From: Fusobacterium sp. JB019
GTDB lineage: Bacteria > Fusobacteriota > Fusobacteriia > Fusobacteriales > Fusobacteriaceae
Direction of reading: 5' to 3'
Assembly (NCBI GenBank): GCA_030673965.1
Contig: JAUTCN010000010.1
Coordinates: 1-64,000, forward strand
Length of the DNA: 64,000 bases
The notes beneath the pieces were generated by a model. That model saw only the letters and a program-made list of their open reading frames with translations. It ran no database searches and had not been told where the DNA came from. Numbering within the stretch: the stretch's first letter is position 1; every line of letters starts with the position of its first letter. This document shows, piece after piece, positions 53,749 through 62,387 of the stretch. The translations under genes and the position numbers were made by a program.

Positions 53749-54435
53749 TTATTTAGTCATATATTTGTAAATATATTCAAAATGTTTATTTAGAGCTTTT
53801 CTTGATTTTTCAAGATTTTTTTCATATAATCCCTCAACTATTTCTTCGTGTGATTTAAATAATTTTTCTTTATTTTCTTCATCTGTAAAAATTTTAGCTC
53901 TTATGTTTTCAATAAAAGTATTTAGTAATGTATCAAAGGCTTTTAAATTATCAATAATATATCTATTTTCTGAAAGTTCAGCTATATAAAAGTGCAATTT
54001 TTTATCATAAAAAGATTTCATTTCTTCTGTTTGACAATTTTTAAGCATATTTAAGAAAATAGAAATTTCTTTTAATTGACTAGGAGTTATTTTATTAATT
54101 GTAAGGGTTAATGCCTCTAATTCTAGAGCGTATCTAAAATCTATTATTTCCTTTAAACTAGAATGCCCTTCCAGAGAAGCCATTAAAATTATAAGTTCTT
54201 CCAAAGGTTTTAAAAAATTATTATGTATATAATTTCCAGAACCTTGTATTACTTTTAAAGCTCCCATTCTATTTAAAATACGAATCCCTTCTCTTACAGA
54301 ATTTCTACTGATATTTAAACTTTCAGCAAGTTGTCTTTCTGGAGGAAGTTTATCTCCGAGCTTATAATGACCACTTTTAATATTATCTTTTACAAAATTA
54401 ATTAAAATTTCGTAAGACTTTTCATTTTTTTCCAT
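53749..54435 (-). CDS. FadR-family (GntR) regulator, probably of lactate use
   Basis: A 228-residue regulator: winged helix with KLPPERQLAESLNISRNSVR near residue 27, followed by a seven-helix FCD ligand domain with metal-site histidines (HFYIAEL near residue 146 and KSHEEI near residue 197). The ATG at 54435 has AAAGGAG at suitable distance; an in-frame TTG closer to that site is unlikely. It faces away from the lactate permease operon, whose promoter carries a dyad TTGGT-N3-ACCAA of the kind bound by PdhR/LldR proteins. Confidence 0.88.
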   Translation of the reverse strand: MEKNEKSYEILINFVKDNIKSGHYKLGDKLPPERQLAESLNISRNSVREGIRILNRMGALKVIQGSGNYIHNNFLKPLEELIILMASLEGHSSLKEIIDFRYALELEALTLTINKITPSQLKEISIFLNMLKNCQTEEMKSFYDKKLHFYIAELSENRYIIDNLKAFDTLLNTFIENIRAKIFTDEENKEKLFKSHEEIVEGLYEKNLEKSRKALNKHFEYIYKYMTK

Positions 54436-54444
54436 TTGAATCAA

Positions 54445-54729
54445 ACTCCTTTTAATCTATTAGAACTAATTATATCATTAAATAGCTATTTTATAAAGAA
54501 AAAACAATGTTTTCTAATGAAAAAATAATTTTATCTTTTTTTATATAAAAAACCAGATTAAATTTTAATCAAAAAAGAATAAAAAATAAATCTAAAAGAA
54601 CATTGAAAATAAATAATTCAAATGTAAAAAAAGCTCGCTTGCTAAGCGTCTCTGTAAAAAAATAGTTCAAAAAATTCTAAAATAATAGAAAAAGAGTTAT
54701 AATTGCTCGAATTTAAGCCGACTTTAAAT
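54445..54729. other. Intergenic region between regulator and lactate permease
   Basis: AT-rich, with a few structures. A probable -10 (TATAAT on the minus strand, near 54472) serves the regulator; AAATAGCTATTT is a perfect palindrome (54480-54491); GATTAAATTTTAATC (54556-54570) is a 7-1-7 dyad; a small GC-richer patch CGCTTGCTAAGCG near 54640 could form a short hairpin. No gene is visible. Confidence 0.4.
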
Positions 54730-54758
54730 TTGACAAAAAATAATAAAAAGGATAGAAT
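54730..54758 (+). promoter_or_regulatory. Promoter of the lactate/Etf operon
   Basis: TTGACA (54730-54735) and TAGAAT (54753-54758) separated by 17 bases; start of transcription expected near 54765. Confidence 0.8.
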
Positions 54759-54769
54759 TACCCTATAAC

Positions 54770-54782
54770 TTGGTAGGACCAA
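54770..54782 (+). promoter_or_regulatory. PdhR/LldR-like operator
   Basis: TTGGT-AGG-ACCAA, a 5-3-5 dyad matching the ATTGGTNNNACCAAT pattern of FadR-subfamily regulators, located about ten bases past the predicted transcription start, where a bound repressor would block elongation or initiation. Confidence 0.7.
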
Positions 54783-54890
54783 TTAAAGAAAATAAAAGAG
54801 CTTAAATATATAAAATAAAAAAATAGTTACTAATGATTCTTTACTTAACAATAAATTACAGGGGTTTAATTTTTTAGGGAGGTGCATTTG

Positions 54891-56441
54891 ATGTTTTTTA
54901 AATTTATTTTAGCGGTTCTACCAATTATCTGGCTTATAATTGGTTTAAGTTGGTTTAAAATGTCTGGACATAAAGCTTGTCCGATAGCGTTATTAATTAC
55001 AACTATTTTATCACTTATTTTTTGGAAGATGCCTTTTATAGGAGCATTAACAGCAGCATTAGAAGGAGTGGCTTTAGCTATTTGGCCAATCTGTTTAACC
55101 ATAGTATCAGCAGTTTTTGTTTATAATATTATAGTTCATACAAAAAATATGGAGATAATAAAGGCGATGTTAACAAAAGTTTCTGTAGATAAGAGAGTTC
55201 TTGTGCTTATTATTGCATGGGGATTTGGAGGATTTATGGAAGGAATGGCAGGGTTTGGTACTGCAGTAGCTATTCCAGCAAGTATTTTATACGGATTAGG
55301 AGTTAATCCAGTATATGCAGCAGCAGTTTGTATGTTATCTAATACTACACCGACTATTTGTGGATCAATTGGAATTCCAGCAATAACAGCAGGTTCTATA
55401 ATTGGAGTTCCAGCAGGAAAAGTTGCTTTAACAGCAATAATGCAATCTTCTCCAATAGTTATATTAACTCCATTTATTTTGGTAATAACAATAGGAAGAT
55501 CATTTAAAGCTTTGAAAGGAATGTTTTGGGTAACATTAATATCTGGAGTAGCATTTTTAATACCAGAATATTTTGTAGCTAAATTTATAGGTCCAGAATT
55601 ACCAGTAGTAATAGGAGCATTAGTTTCTATGGCAGCAACAATATTAGCGGGAAGAATTTTTGTTAAAGAAACAGAAGAAAATAAACAATATCACGTAATT
55701 AGAGATATAAATAAGATAGAAAAGAAAGAGATTTCTTTTTCTAGAGGTATTCTAGCGTGGTTACCTTTTATATTGATTCTTTGCTTATTATTATTAACTT
55801 CAACTTTATTTCCTATGATTCATAATCCATTAGCAAAAATAAAAACAGCAGTACAGATATATAAGGGTGTTGGAGCAAGTAAATATGTATTTACGTGGAT
55901 AGCAACTCCAGGAATAATAATATTAATTGCAGGTTTTATAGGTGGAAGTATTCAAAAAGCTTCTTTTGGAGAAATGTTTGAAGTTTTAATAAAAACTTTA
56001 ATAGAAATGAAAAAAACAATTATAACAATAGTATCTGTAATAGCAACAGCTAAGATTATGGGATATAGTGGAATGATTGGAGATATAGCTACTTTAGCAG
56101 TAGCAGTAACAGGAAGTTTTTATCCTTTGATTGCTCCATTTGTAGGATCTATAGTTACATTTGTAGCAGGAAGTGCAACTCCTTCAGTAGTATTATTTAC
56201 AGGTCTTCAAGCTCAAACTGCAAAAACTTTAGGAATACCAGAAGTGTGGTTGGCGGCTATAAATATTTGTGGGGCTGTTTCTGCTAAGGCGGTTTCTCCT
56301 CAAAGTATTGCAATAGGAGTTGCGGCAGTTGGAATAGCAGGAGAAGAAAGTAGAATATTCAATATAGTCATAAAGTACTATTTCTTCTTTATGATTATAT
56401 TAGGAGTAATAGCTTATGTTTTTAAAGGAATAGCAATTTAA
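54891..56441 (+). CDS. lldP: L-lactate permease family transporter
   Basis: A 516-residue inner-membrane proton symporter for lactate (and often glycolate) with about twelve helices. Family marks: IIAWGFGGFMEGMAGFGTAVAIPAS near residue 108 (reported in parts), NTTPTICGSIGIP near residue 150, and the closing KAVSPQSIAIGVAAVG. I chose ATG 54891, six bases after GGGAGGTG, over an in-frame GTG nine bases earlier. First gene of the operon with the FAD-linked dehydrogenase, acyl-CoA dehydrogenase and Etf. Confidence 0.93.
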   Translation: MFFKFILAVLPIIWLIIGLSWFKMSGHKACPIALLITTILSLIFWKMPFIGALTAALEGVALAIWPICLTIVSAVFVYNIIVHTKNMEIIKAMLTKVSVDKRVLVLIIAWGFGGFMEGMAGFGTAVAIPASILYGLGVNPVYAAAVCMLSNTTPTICGSIGIPAITAGSIIGVPAGKVALTAIMQSSPIVILTPFILVITIGRSFKALKGMFWVTLISGVAFLIPEYFVAKFIGPELPVVIGALVSMAATILAGRIFVKETEENKQYHVIRDINKIEKKEISFSRGILAWLPFILILCLLLLTSTLFPMIHNPLAKIKTAVQIYKGVGASKYVFTWIATPGIIILIAGFIGGSIQKASFGEMFEVLIKTLIEMKKTIITIVSVIATAKIMGYSGMIGDIATLAVAVTGSFYPLIAPFVGSIVTFVAGSATPSVVLFTGLQAQTAKTLGIPEVWLAAINICGAVSAKAVSPQSIAIGVAAVGIAGEESRIFNIVIKYYFFFMIILGVIAYVFKGIAI

Positions 56442-56481
56442 GAAAATAAAAATTTAAAGATAATAAATTTAAGGAGGAATT

Positions 56482-57903
56482 ATGAAAACTTATAATAAAA
56501 TTACACCAGAAATAATTGAAAAATTTAAGGGGATAGCTCCTAAAAGAGTTTATTTTGGAAAAGAAGTCAATGAAGATTATTCTCATGATGAAATGTCCAT
56601 TTATGGTAAAGCTATACCAGAAGCTGTTATAGAGGTATTATCGACAGAGGAAGTTTCAGAAATCATGAAGATCTGCAATGAAAATTCAATACCAGTAACT
56701 CCAAGAGGTGCAGGAACAGGACTTGCAGGAGGAGCTGTTTGTATACATGGTGGAATAGTTATTTCTACAGTTAAAATGAATAAAGTTTTAGAGTGGGATT
56801 TAGAAAATTTTATAGTTAAAGTTGAGCCAGGAGTTTTACTTAACGATTTAGCTGAGGCTGCAAACAAAAAACATTTATTATATCCGCCAGATCCCGGTGA
56901 AAAATTTGCTACATTAGGTGGAAATGTTTCAACTAATGCAGGGGGAATGAGAGCAGTAAAGTATGGAACAACTAGAGATTATGTAAAGGCAATGACAGTT
57001 GTTTTACCTACAGGTGAAATTGTAAAATTTGGAGCAAATGTTTCTAAAACAAGTTCAGGTTATAGTTTACTAAATTTAATGATAGGATCAGAAGGAACTT
57101 TAGGAATAATAACAGAGCTTACTTTAAAACTAATTCCTCAACCAAAAGAAGTTGTTAGTTTAATAATTCCATATGTTGATTTAGATGAATGTATTTCAAC
57201 TGTTCCTAAATTTAAAATGAATCATTTAGCACCGCAAGCTTTAGAATTTATGGAAAGAGAGATAGTATTATCTTCAGAAAATTATTTGGGGAAATCAGTA
57301 TTCCCAAAAGAAGTTGAAGGAGAAAAAGTAGGAGCTTATTTATTAGTTACTTTTGATGGTAATTCTGAAGAAGAGTTAGAAGATATTATAGAAAAAGCTT
57401 CAGAAGTTGTTCTAGAAGCTGGTGCTCTAGATGTTTTAGTTGCAGATACTCCAGCACTTAAAAGAGATGCTTGGGCAGCAAGAGGATCATTTCTTGAAGC
57501 AATAATTGCAGATACAAAATTATTAGATGAATGTGATGTAGTAGTGCCAATTACTAAAATACCTGAATATTTAAAATATATTAATTCATTAGAAGGAGAA
57601 GTTGGATTAAAAATTAAAAGTTTTGGACATGCAGGTGATGGTAATTTACATATTTATGCTTGCAGTAATGAATTAGAAAAAGAAGAATTTATAAAAAGAG
57701 CAGATAACTTTATGGAGAAAGCTTATAGCAGAGCAACTAAATTAGGAGGACAAATTTCAGGAGAACATGGTATTGGACATGGAAAGGTAGATTTTTTAGT
57801 AGAATCACTAGGAGATACTAATATGAGATTAATGAAAGAAATAAAGAATGTGTTTGATCCTAATATGGTATTAAATCCAGGAAAAGTTTGTTATAAATTG
57901 TAA
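56482..57903 (+). CDS. FAD-linked lactate/glycolate-type dehydrogenase (GlcD family)
   Basis: A 473-residue flavoprotein of the GlcD/D-lactate dehydrogenase family, like the LctD subunit of confurcating lactate dehydrogenase. FAD loop TPRGAGTGLAGGAVCIHGG near residue 75 and GSEGTLGIITELTLKL near residue 203; catalytic C-terminal motifs SFGHAGDGNLHIYAC and SGEHGIGHGKVDF. It probably oxidises lactate to pyruvate, passing electrons to the EtfBA encoded downstream. Ribosome site AAGGAGG. Confidence 0.9.
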   Translation: MKTYNKITPEIIEKFKGIAPKRVYFGKEVNEDYSHDEMSIYGKAIPEAVIEVLSTEEVSEIMKICNENSIPVTPRGAGTGLAGGAVCIHGGIVISTVKMNKVLEWDLENFIVKVEPGVLLNDLAEAANKKHLLYPPDPGEKFATLGGNVSTNAGGMRAVKYGTTRDYVKAMTVVLPTGEIVKFGANVSKTSSGYSLLNLMIGSEGTLGIITELTLKLIPQPKEVVSLIIPYVDLDECISTVPKFKMNHLAPQALEFMEREIVLSSENYLGKSVFPKEVEGEKVGAYLLVTFDGNSEEELEDIIEKASEVVLEAGALDVLVADTPALKRDAWAARGSFLEAIIADTKLLDECDVVVPITKIPEYLKYINSLEGEVGLKIKSFGHAGDGNLHIYACSNELEKEEFIKRADNFMEKAYSRATKLGGQISGEHGIGHGKVDFLVESLGDTNMRLMKEIKNVFDPNMVLNPGKVCYKL

Positions 57904-57941
57904 AAAGTAGCTAAAAATAAAATAAAATGGAGGATATAATT

Positions 57942-59081
57942 ATGGCTTATATAATTTCAGATGATGCTAAAGATTTATTAGAAGATGTTAAGGATTTTTG
58001 TGAAAATGAAGTAAAAGAACAATGTAAAGAATATGATAAAAGTGGAGAATGGCCAAAAGAGATGTATGATAAGGCAATTGAAATGCAACTACATATGTTA
58101 GAAGTTCCAGAAGAATATGGTGGAATGGGACTTAGCAGAATAGATGTAGCTGCTTTAATGGAGGAGATGGCAATTGCAGATGCAGGTTTTGCAACAACAA
58201 TATCAGCTAGTGGATTAGGAATGAAACCAGTATTAATTGCAGGAAATGAAGAACAAAAGAAAAGAGTTTGTGATTTGGTTATCGAAGGTGGTTTTGGAGC
58301 TTTTTGTTTAACAGAACCAGCTGCAGGATCTGATGCAAGCGCAGGTAAAACTACAGCAGTTAAAGATGGAGATGAATATGTACTTAATGGAAGAAAATGT
58401 TTTATTACTAATGCAGGAGTAGCTTCTTTTTATTGTGTAACTGCAATGACAGATAAAACAAAAGGAGTTAAAGGAATTTCAATGTTTTTAATTGAAGCAG
58501 GAACTCCAGGATTAAGTACAGGAAATCATGAAAATAAAATGGGAATAAGAACTTCTAATACTTGTGATGTTGTATTTGAGGATTGTAGAGTACCAGCATC
58601 AGCTTTAATAGGAGTCGAAGGAAAAGGATTTGGAATAGCAATGAAAACTCTAGATCAAGCTAGAACTTGGATGGGTTGTATTGCAACAGGAATAGCTCAA
58701 AGAGGTATAGATGAAGCTATAGCTTATGGAAAAGAAAGAATTCAATTTGGGAAACCAGTTATAAAAAATCAAGCTATGCAGTTTAAGATAGCAGATATGG
58801 AAATAAAAACAGAAACAGCTCGTCAAATGGTAGCTCATGCATTAACATTAATGGATATGGGTCTTCCTTATGCTAAAGAATCTGCAATAGCTAAATGTTA
58901 TGCAGGAGATATAGCAATGGAGGTTGCTTCAGAAGCTATACAAGTATTTGGAGGATATGGATATAGTAGAGAATATCCAGTGGAAAAATTAATAAGAGAT
59001 GCTAAAATTTTCCAAATTTTTGAAGGAACAAACGAAATTCAAAGAATAGTAATAGCAAATAATATAATAGGAAGAATTTAA
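57942..59081 (+). CDS. Acyl-CoA dehydrogenase, short-chain type
   Basis: A 379-residue flavoenzyme with the usual order: N-terminal helices, FCLTEPAAGSDASAGKT (near residue 125), and the C-terminal FQIFEGTNEIQRIVIANNI that includes the catalytic Glu and the FAD contact. Similar to butyryl-CoA dehydrogenase and acryloyl-CoA reductase, which use EtfBA as electron partner. ATG 57942 lies 7 bases after GGAGGA; an earlier in-frame ATG overlaps that site. Which direction it works in (oxidising or reducing) is not evident. Confidence 0.93.
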   Translation: MAYIISDDAKDLLEDVKDFCENEVKEQCKEYDKSGEWPKEMYDKAIEMQLHMLEVPEEYGGMGLSRIDVAALMEEMAIADAGFATTISASGLGMKPVLIAGNEEQKKRVCDLVIEGGFGAFCLTEPAAGSDASAGKTTAVKDGDEYVLNGRKCFITNAGVASFYCVTAMTDKTKGVKGISMFLIEAGTPGLSTGNHENKMGIRTSNTCDVVFEDCRVPASALIGVEGKGFGIAMKTLDQARTWMGCIATGIAQRGIDEAIAYGKERIQFGKPVIKNQAMQFKIADMEIKTETARQMVAHALTLMDMGLPYAKESAIAKCYAGDIAMEVASEAIQVFGGYGYSREYPVEKLIRDAKIFQIFEGTNEIQRIVIANNIIGRI

Positions 59082-59100
59082 GAATACTAGGAGGAAAGTA

Positions 59101-59886
59101 ATGAATATTTTAGTTTGTATAAAACAAGTTCCAGATGATTCTGTGGAAGTTTCAGTAAAAGATAATAGACCAGCATTAGAAGATATAGGAAAAGTTGTTA
59201 ATGCTTTTGATACATACGCTTTAGAAATGGCAACAAGATTTAAAGAAGCTAATGATGGAGAAATAACTGTATTAAGTATAGGGGATAAAAGTACAGAAAA
59301 ATCTTTAAAAAATTGTTTAGCAGTAGGAGGAAATAAAGCGGTATTAATAAATGATAAAGAATTTAAAGAATCAGATGCATTAGGAACAGCCTATATATTA
59401 GCAAGCGGAATAAGAAAACTAGAAGAAGAAAATGGGAAAGAATTTGATATAATTTTTTGTGGAAAAGAATCAACAGATACAGGTTGCGGACAAGTAGGAG
59501 CTCAAATATCTGAAATATTAGGAAGAGGTTTTGTTACAGATATAATAGAGGTTTCAAATAAAGAAGATATATTTTCTTTTAATCAAGAAACAGAAGAAGG
59601 TTATAATGTAGTAGAGACAAGTTGTCCTTGTGTAGTAACAGTTACTAAACCAAATTATGATCCAAGATATCCAACAATAAAAAATAAAATGAAAGCAAGA
59701 AGAATGCCTATTGATGATTTAGAAATTTCTAATGTTGAAAAAGTTGTGGAAAAAGGAGCATATGTTAAGATTATAAATTTCTATGAACCTCCTAAAAAAG
59801 AAGCAGGAATAAAAATTCAAGAAGAAAAATGTGAAGATTCAACATTAAAAGCAATTCAAATAATGTCTGAAGCTAAAGTATTTTAA
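59101..59886 (+). CDS. etfB: Electron transfer flavoprotein beta subunit
   Basis: A 261-residue subunit. Opening NILVCIKQVPDDSVEVSVKD is a clear EtfB mark; KVVNAFDTYALEMA and GKESTDTGCGQVGAQISEIL near residue 120 form the nucleotide-binding core; PRYPTIKNKMKARR near residue 193 is the conserved partner-recognition segment. AGGAGG site. Carries electrons between the dehydrogenases encoded just upstream. Confidence 0.96.
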   Translation: MNILVCIKQVPDDSVEVSVKDNRPALEDIGKVVNAFDTYALEMATRFKEANDGEITVLSIGDKSTEKSLKNCLAVGGNKAVLINDKEFKESDALGTAYILASGIRKLEEENGKEFDIIFCGKESTDTGCGQVGAQISEILGRGFVTDIIEVSNKEDIFSFNQETEEGYNVVETSCPCVVTVTKPNYDPRYPTIKNKMKARRMPIDDLEISNVEKVVEKGAYVKIINFYEPPKKEAGIKIQEEKCEDSTLKAIQIMSEAKVF

Positions 59887-59897
59887 GGGGGATTAAA

Positions 59898-60869
59898 ATG
59901 AAAAATATATTAACATTTGTAGAAATAAAAGAGGGAAATATCTTAAAAAATAGTTTAGAAGCTATTTCTGCTGGAAAAAAAATAGGAGATAAAGTTATAG
60001 CAGCTATATTAAAAAATGATGAAAAATTAATAAAAGAACTAATAAATAGTGGTGCTGATGAAGTAATGGTATTAAAATCATCAAAATTAGAAAAAATAAA
60101 CTTAGATATATATGTTGAAGCTTTTGAAAAAATCTTGAAAGATAAAGAGTTTTCAGCTTTTATATTAGGAGGTACTTTAGTAGGTAAAGAATTAGCATCA
60201 AGATTAGCATCAAGATTAGAGGTTGGATGTGTAACAGATGCAATAGGTTTAAAATTAGATGAGAAAGAAAATGTAATATGGACTTGCCCAGCATATGGAG
60301 GAACTTTATTTTCTGATATGATGATGGATAATTCACAATTACAAATAGGAACTATTCGTTCTGGAGCTTTTAAAAAATTAGAAGAAGAGGAAAGAAAAGG
60401 TGAAGTAGTTTCTGTAGAATTAGAGTTAGAAGAAAATAATATAAAAACAAGAATAGTAAATGTGGTTAAAGAAATAGCTGAAACAGTAGATTTAGAGTCA
60501 GCTGAAGTTATTATAGCTGGTGGAAGAGGAATGGGAAATGCAGATAACTTCAAGTTAGTAGAAGAGTTAGCTGGTCTATTAGGAGGAGTTGTAGGGGCAA
60601 CAAGGCCAGCTATTGAAGCGGGATGGATATCAAAAAATCATCAAGTTGGACAATCAGGGAAAATAGTTGGTCCTAAATTATATATAGCTTGTGGAATATC
60701 GGGAGCAGTGCAACATGTTTCAGGAATGGTTGGTTCTGATTATATAGTTGCTATTAACAAAGATGAAGATGCTCCAATTTTTGAAGTAGCCAATGTAGGG
60801 ATAGTAGGAAATGTTATGGAAGCTTTACCGATTATGATAAATGAAATAAAGCAAATGAGAGAAAATTAA
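59898..60869 (+). CDS. etfA: Electron transfer flavoprotein alpha subunit
   Basis: A 323-residue subunit, FAD-binding in its C-terminal domain: GGRGMGNADNFKLVEELA near residue 210 and VGQSGKIVGPKLYIACGISG with GAVQHVSGM near residue 250-275. Follows etfB by 11 bases. Closes the lactate operon; whether this Etf can bifurcate electrons with NADH and ferredoxin cannot be judged from reading alone. Confidence 0.96.
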   Translation: MKNILTFVEIKEGNILKNSLEAISAGKKIGDKVIAAILKNDEKLIKELINSGADEVMVLKSSKLEKINLDIYVEAFEKILKDKEFSAFILGGTLVGKELASRLASRLEVGCVTDAIGLKLDEKENVIWTCPAYGGTLFSDMMMDNSQLQIGTIRSGAFKKLEEEERKGEVVSVELELEENNIKTRIVNVVKEIAETVDLESAEVIIAGGRGMGNADNFKLVEELAGLLGGVVGATRPAIEAGWISKNHQVGQSGKIVGPKLYIACGISGAVQHVSGMVGSDYIVAINKDEDAPIFEVANVGIVGNVMEALPIMINEIKQMREN

Positions 60870-60900
60870 ATAGAGTTTTAGGTATATGTTTTTATAGTTT

Positions 60901-60936
60901 AAATGGATGGTAACTTTTTAAGTTAGCATCCATTTT
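60901..60936 (+). terminator. Terminator of the lactate/Etf operon
   Basis: AAATGGATG and CATCCATTT form the base and AACTT/AAGTT the top of an imperfect stem (one G-G mismatch), followed by a T run. Confidence 0.75.
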
Positions 60937-60985
60937 TTATTATGGGAAATGTATAATTTCAGATGTTTTTATTTAAAAATTATGG

Positions 60986-60991
60986 TACAAT
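60986..60991 (+). promoter_or_regulatory. Probable -10 box for hslU-smc
   Basis: TACAAT, 58 bases before the hslU start; the -35 region is a poor match. Confidence 0.4.
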
Positions 60992-61049
60992 AATATGTCA
61001 GTAAACTAAGAAAATAAAAAAATTATTATAGAAGAAAGGAGATACAATA

Positions 61050-62375
61050 ATGATAGAGAAAAATTTAGTTCCTAAAATAATAGTCAAAGAATTAGATAAA
61101 TATATTGTTTCTCAAGATGAAGCAAAAAAAAATGTAGCAGTATCTTTAAGAAATAGATATAGAAGAAAGTTAATAAAAAATGAAATAATGAAAAAAGAAA
61201 TAACTCCTAAAAATATAATTTTAATGGGGTCTACAGGTGTAGGAAAGACAGAAATAGCAAGAAGATTAGCTAAAATAACAAATTCTCCCTTTATAAAAGT
61301 AGAAGCAACAAAATATACAGAGGTTGGTTATGTGGGGAAAGATGTTGAAAGCATTATTAAAGATTTAGTGGCTATAACAATTAGAAAATTAAGAAAAGAA
61401 AAAATAGATAGTTTGAAAGATAAATATATGGATTTTGCTATAGAAAAAGTAGCTAAGAAACTTGATAAGTTATCAACAATTAATGACGAAAGTAAAGAAA
61501 AATTAATAAATGAAATAAAAGAAGGGATTTATGATGATAGGGAGGTTGAAATAAATAAACCTATAAAAAGAGGAAATACAGATGGAGCTGTAGTTGAAGT
61601 TATAGGAAATAAGCCAGATGGAGATATGGGACCTATAATAGAAAGTATAATGTCAAATTTTGACGGAAAAAAGTCAAAAAAAGTAAAAGTGACAGTAAAA
61701 GATGCTATTGATATTATAATAAATGAAGAAATAGAAAAGAATATCAATATGGATGAAATAAACATAGAAGCAGTAAGAGCAGCAGAGGAAGATGGAATAA
61801 TTTTTATTGATGAGATTGATAAAATTGCTGGAAGTGGAAATGTAGGGAGAAGTGAAGTTTCTAGGCAAGGAGTGCAAAGAGATATATTGCCAATAGTTGA
61901 AGGGACAACAGTTATGACTAAATATGGTCCAGTTAAAACAGATCATATATTATTTATAGCTGCAGGAGCTTTTTCAGAATCTAGTTTTTCAGATCTTATG
62001 CCAGAATTGCAAGGGAGATTTCCAATAGTAACAGAGATGCAAGATTTAAATGAGCAAGATTTTAAAAAAATATTAACAAATATAGACTATAATTTAATAG
62101 ATCAATATAGAGAAATGCTTTTAATTGATAATGTAGAACTAAAGGTAACTAAAGGAGCTATAGAAAAAATATCCGAATATGCAATATATTTAAATGAAAA
62201 TATTGAGAATATAGGAGCTAGAAGACTTTCTACAATATTGGAATTTTTACTTAAAGATATTATGTTTGAGGCACCTTATGAAGGAAAAGAAAAAATTACA
62301 ATTGATAAAAAATATGTTGAAAAAATATTTAAAGGAAAATTTAAAGAAGAGAATTTAGACAAATATATATTATAA
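61050..62375 (+). CDS. hslU: ATP-dependent protease ATPase subunit HslU
   Basis: A 441-residue AAA+ unfoldase that normally feeds the HslV peptidase. Family opening IVKELDKYIVSQDEAKKNVA, Walker A GSTGVGKTEIARRLA, pore loop VGYVGKDVES, the intermediate I domain (about residues 110-230), Walker B IIFIDEIDKIA and sensor GAFSESSFSDLMPELQGRFP. hslV, usually directly upstream, is not in the window; etfA is there instead. So HslU either works with an HslV encoded elsewhere or alone. The smc gene follows 12 bases later. Confidence 0.96.
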   Translation: MIEKNLVPKIIVKELDKYIVSQDEAKKNVAVSLRNRYRRKLIKNEIMKKEITPKNIILMGSTGVGKTEIARRLAKITNSPFIKVEATKYTEVGYVGKDVESIIKDLVAITIRKLRKEKIDSLKDKYMDFAIEKVAKKLDKLSTINDESKEKLINEIKEGIYDDREVEINKPIKRGNTDGAVVEVIGNKPDGDMGPIIESIMSNFDGKKSKKVKVTVKDAIDIIINEEIEKNINMDEINIEAVRAAEEDGIIFIDEIDKIAGSGNVGRSEVSRQGVQRDILPIVEGTTVMTKYGPVKTDHILFIAAGAFSESSFSDLMPELQGRFPIVTEMQDLNEQDFKKILTNIDYNLIDQYREMLLIDNVELKVTKGAIEKISEYAIYLNENIENIGARRLSTILEFLLKDIMFEAPYEGKEKITIDKKYVEKIFKGKFKEENLDKYIL

Positions 62376-62387
62376 GAGAGGTATTGG

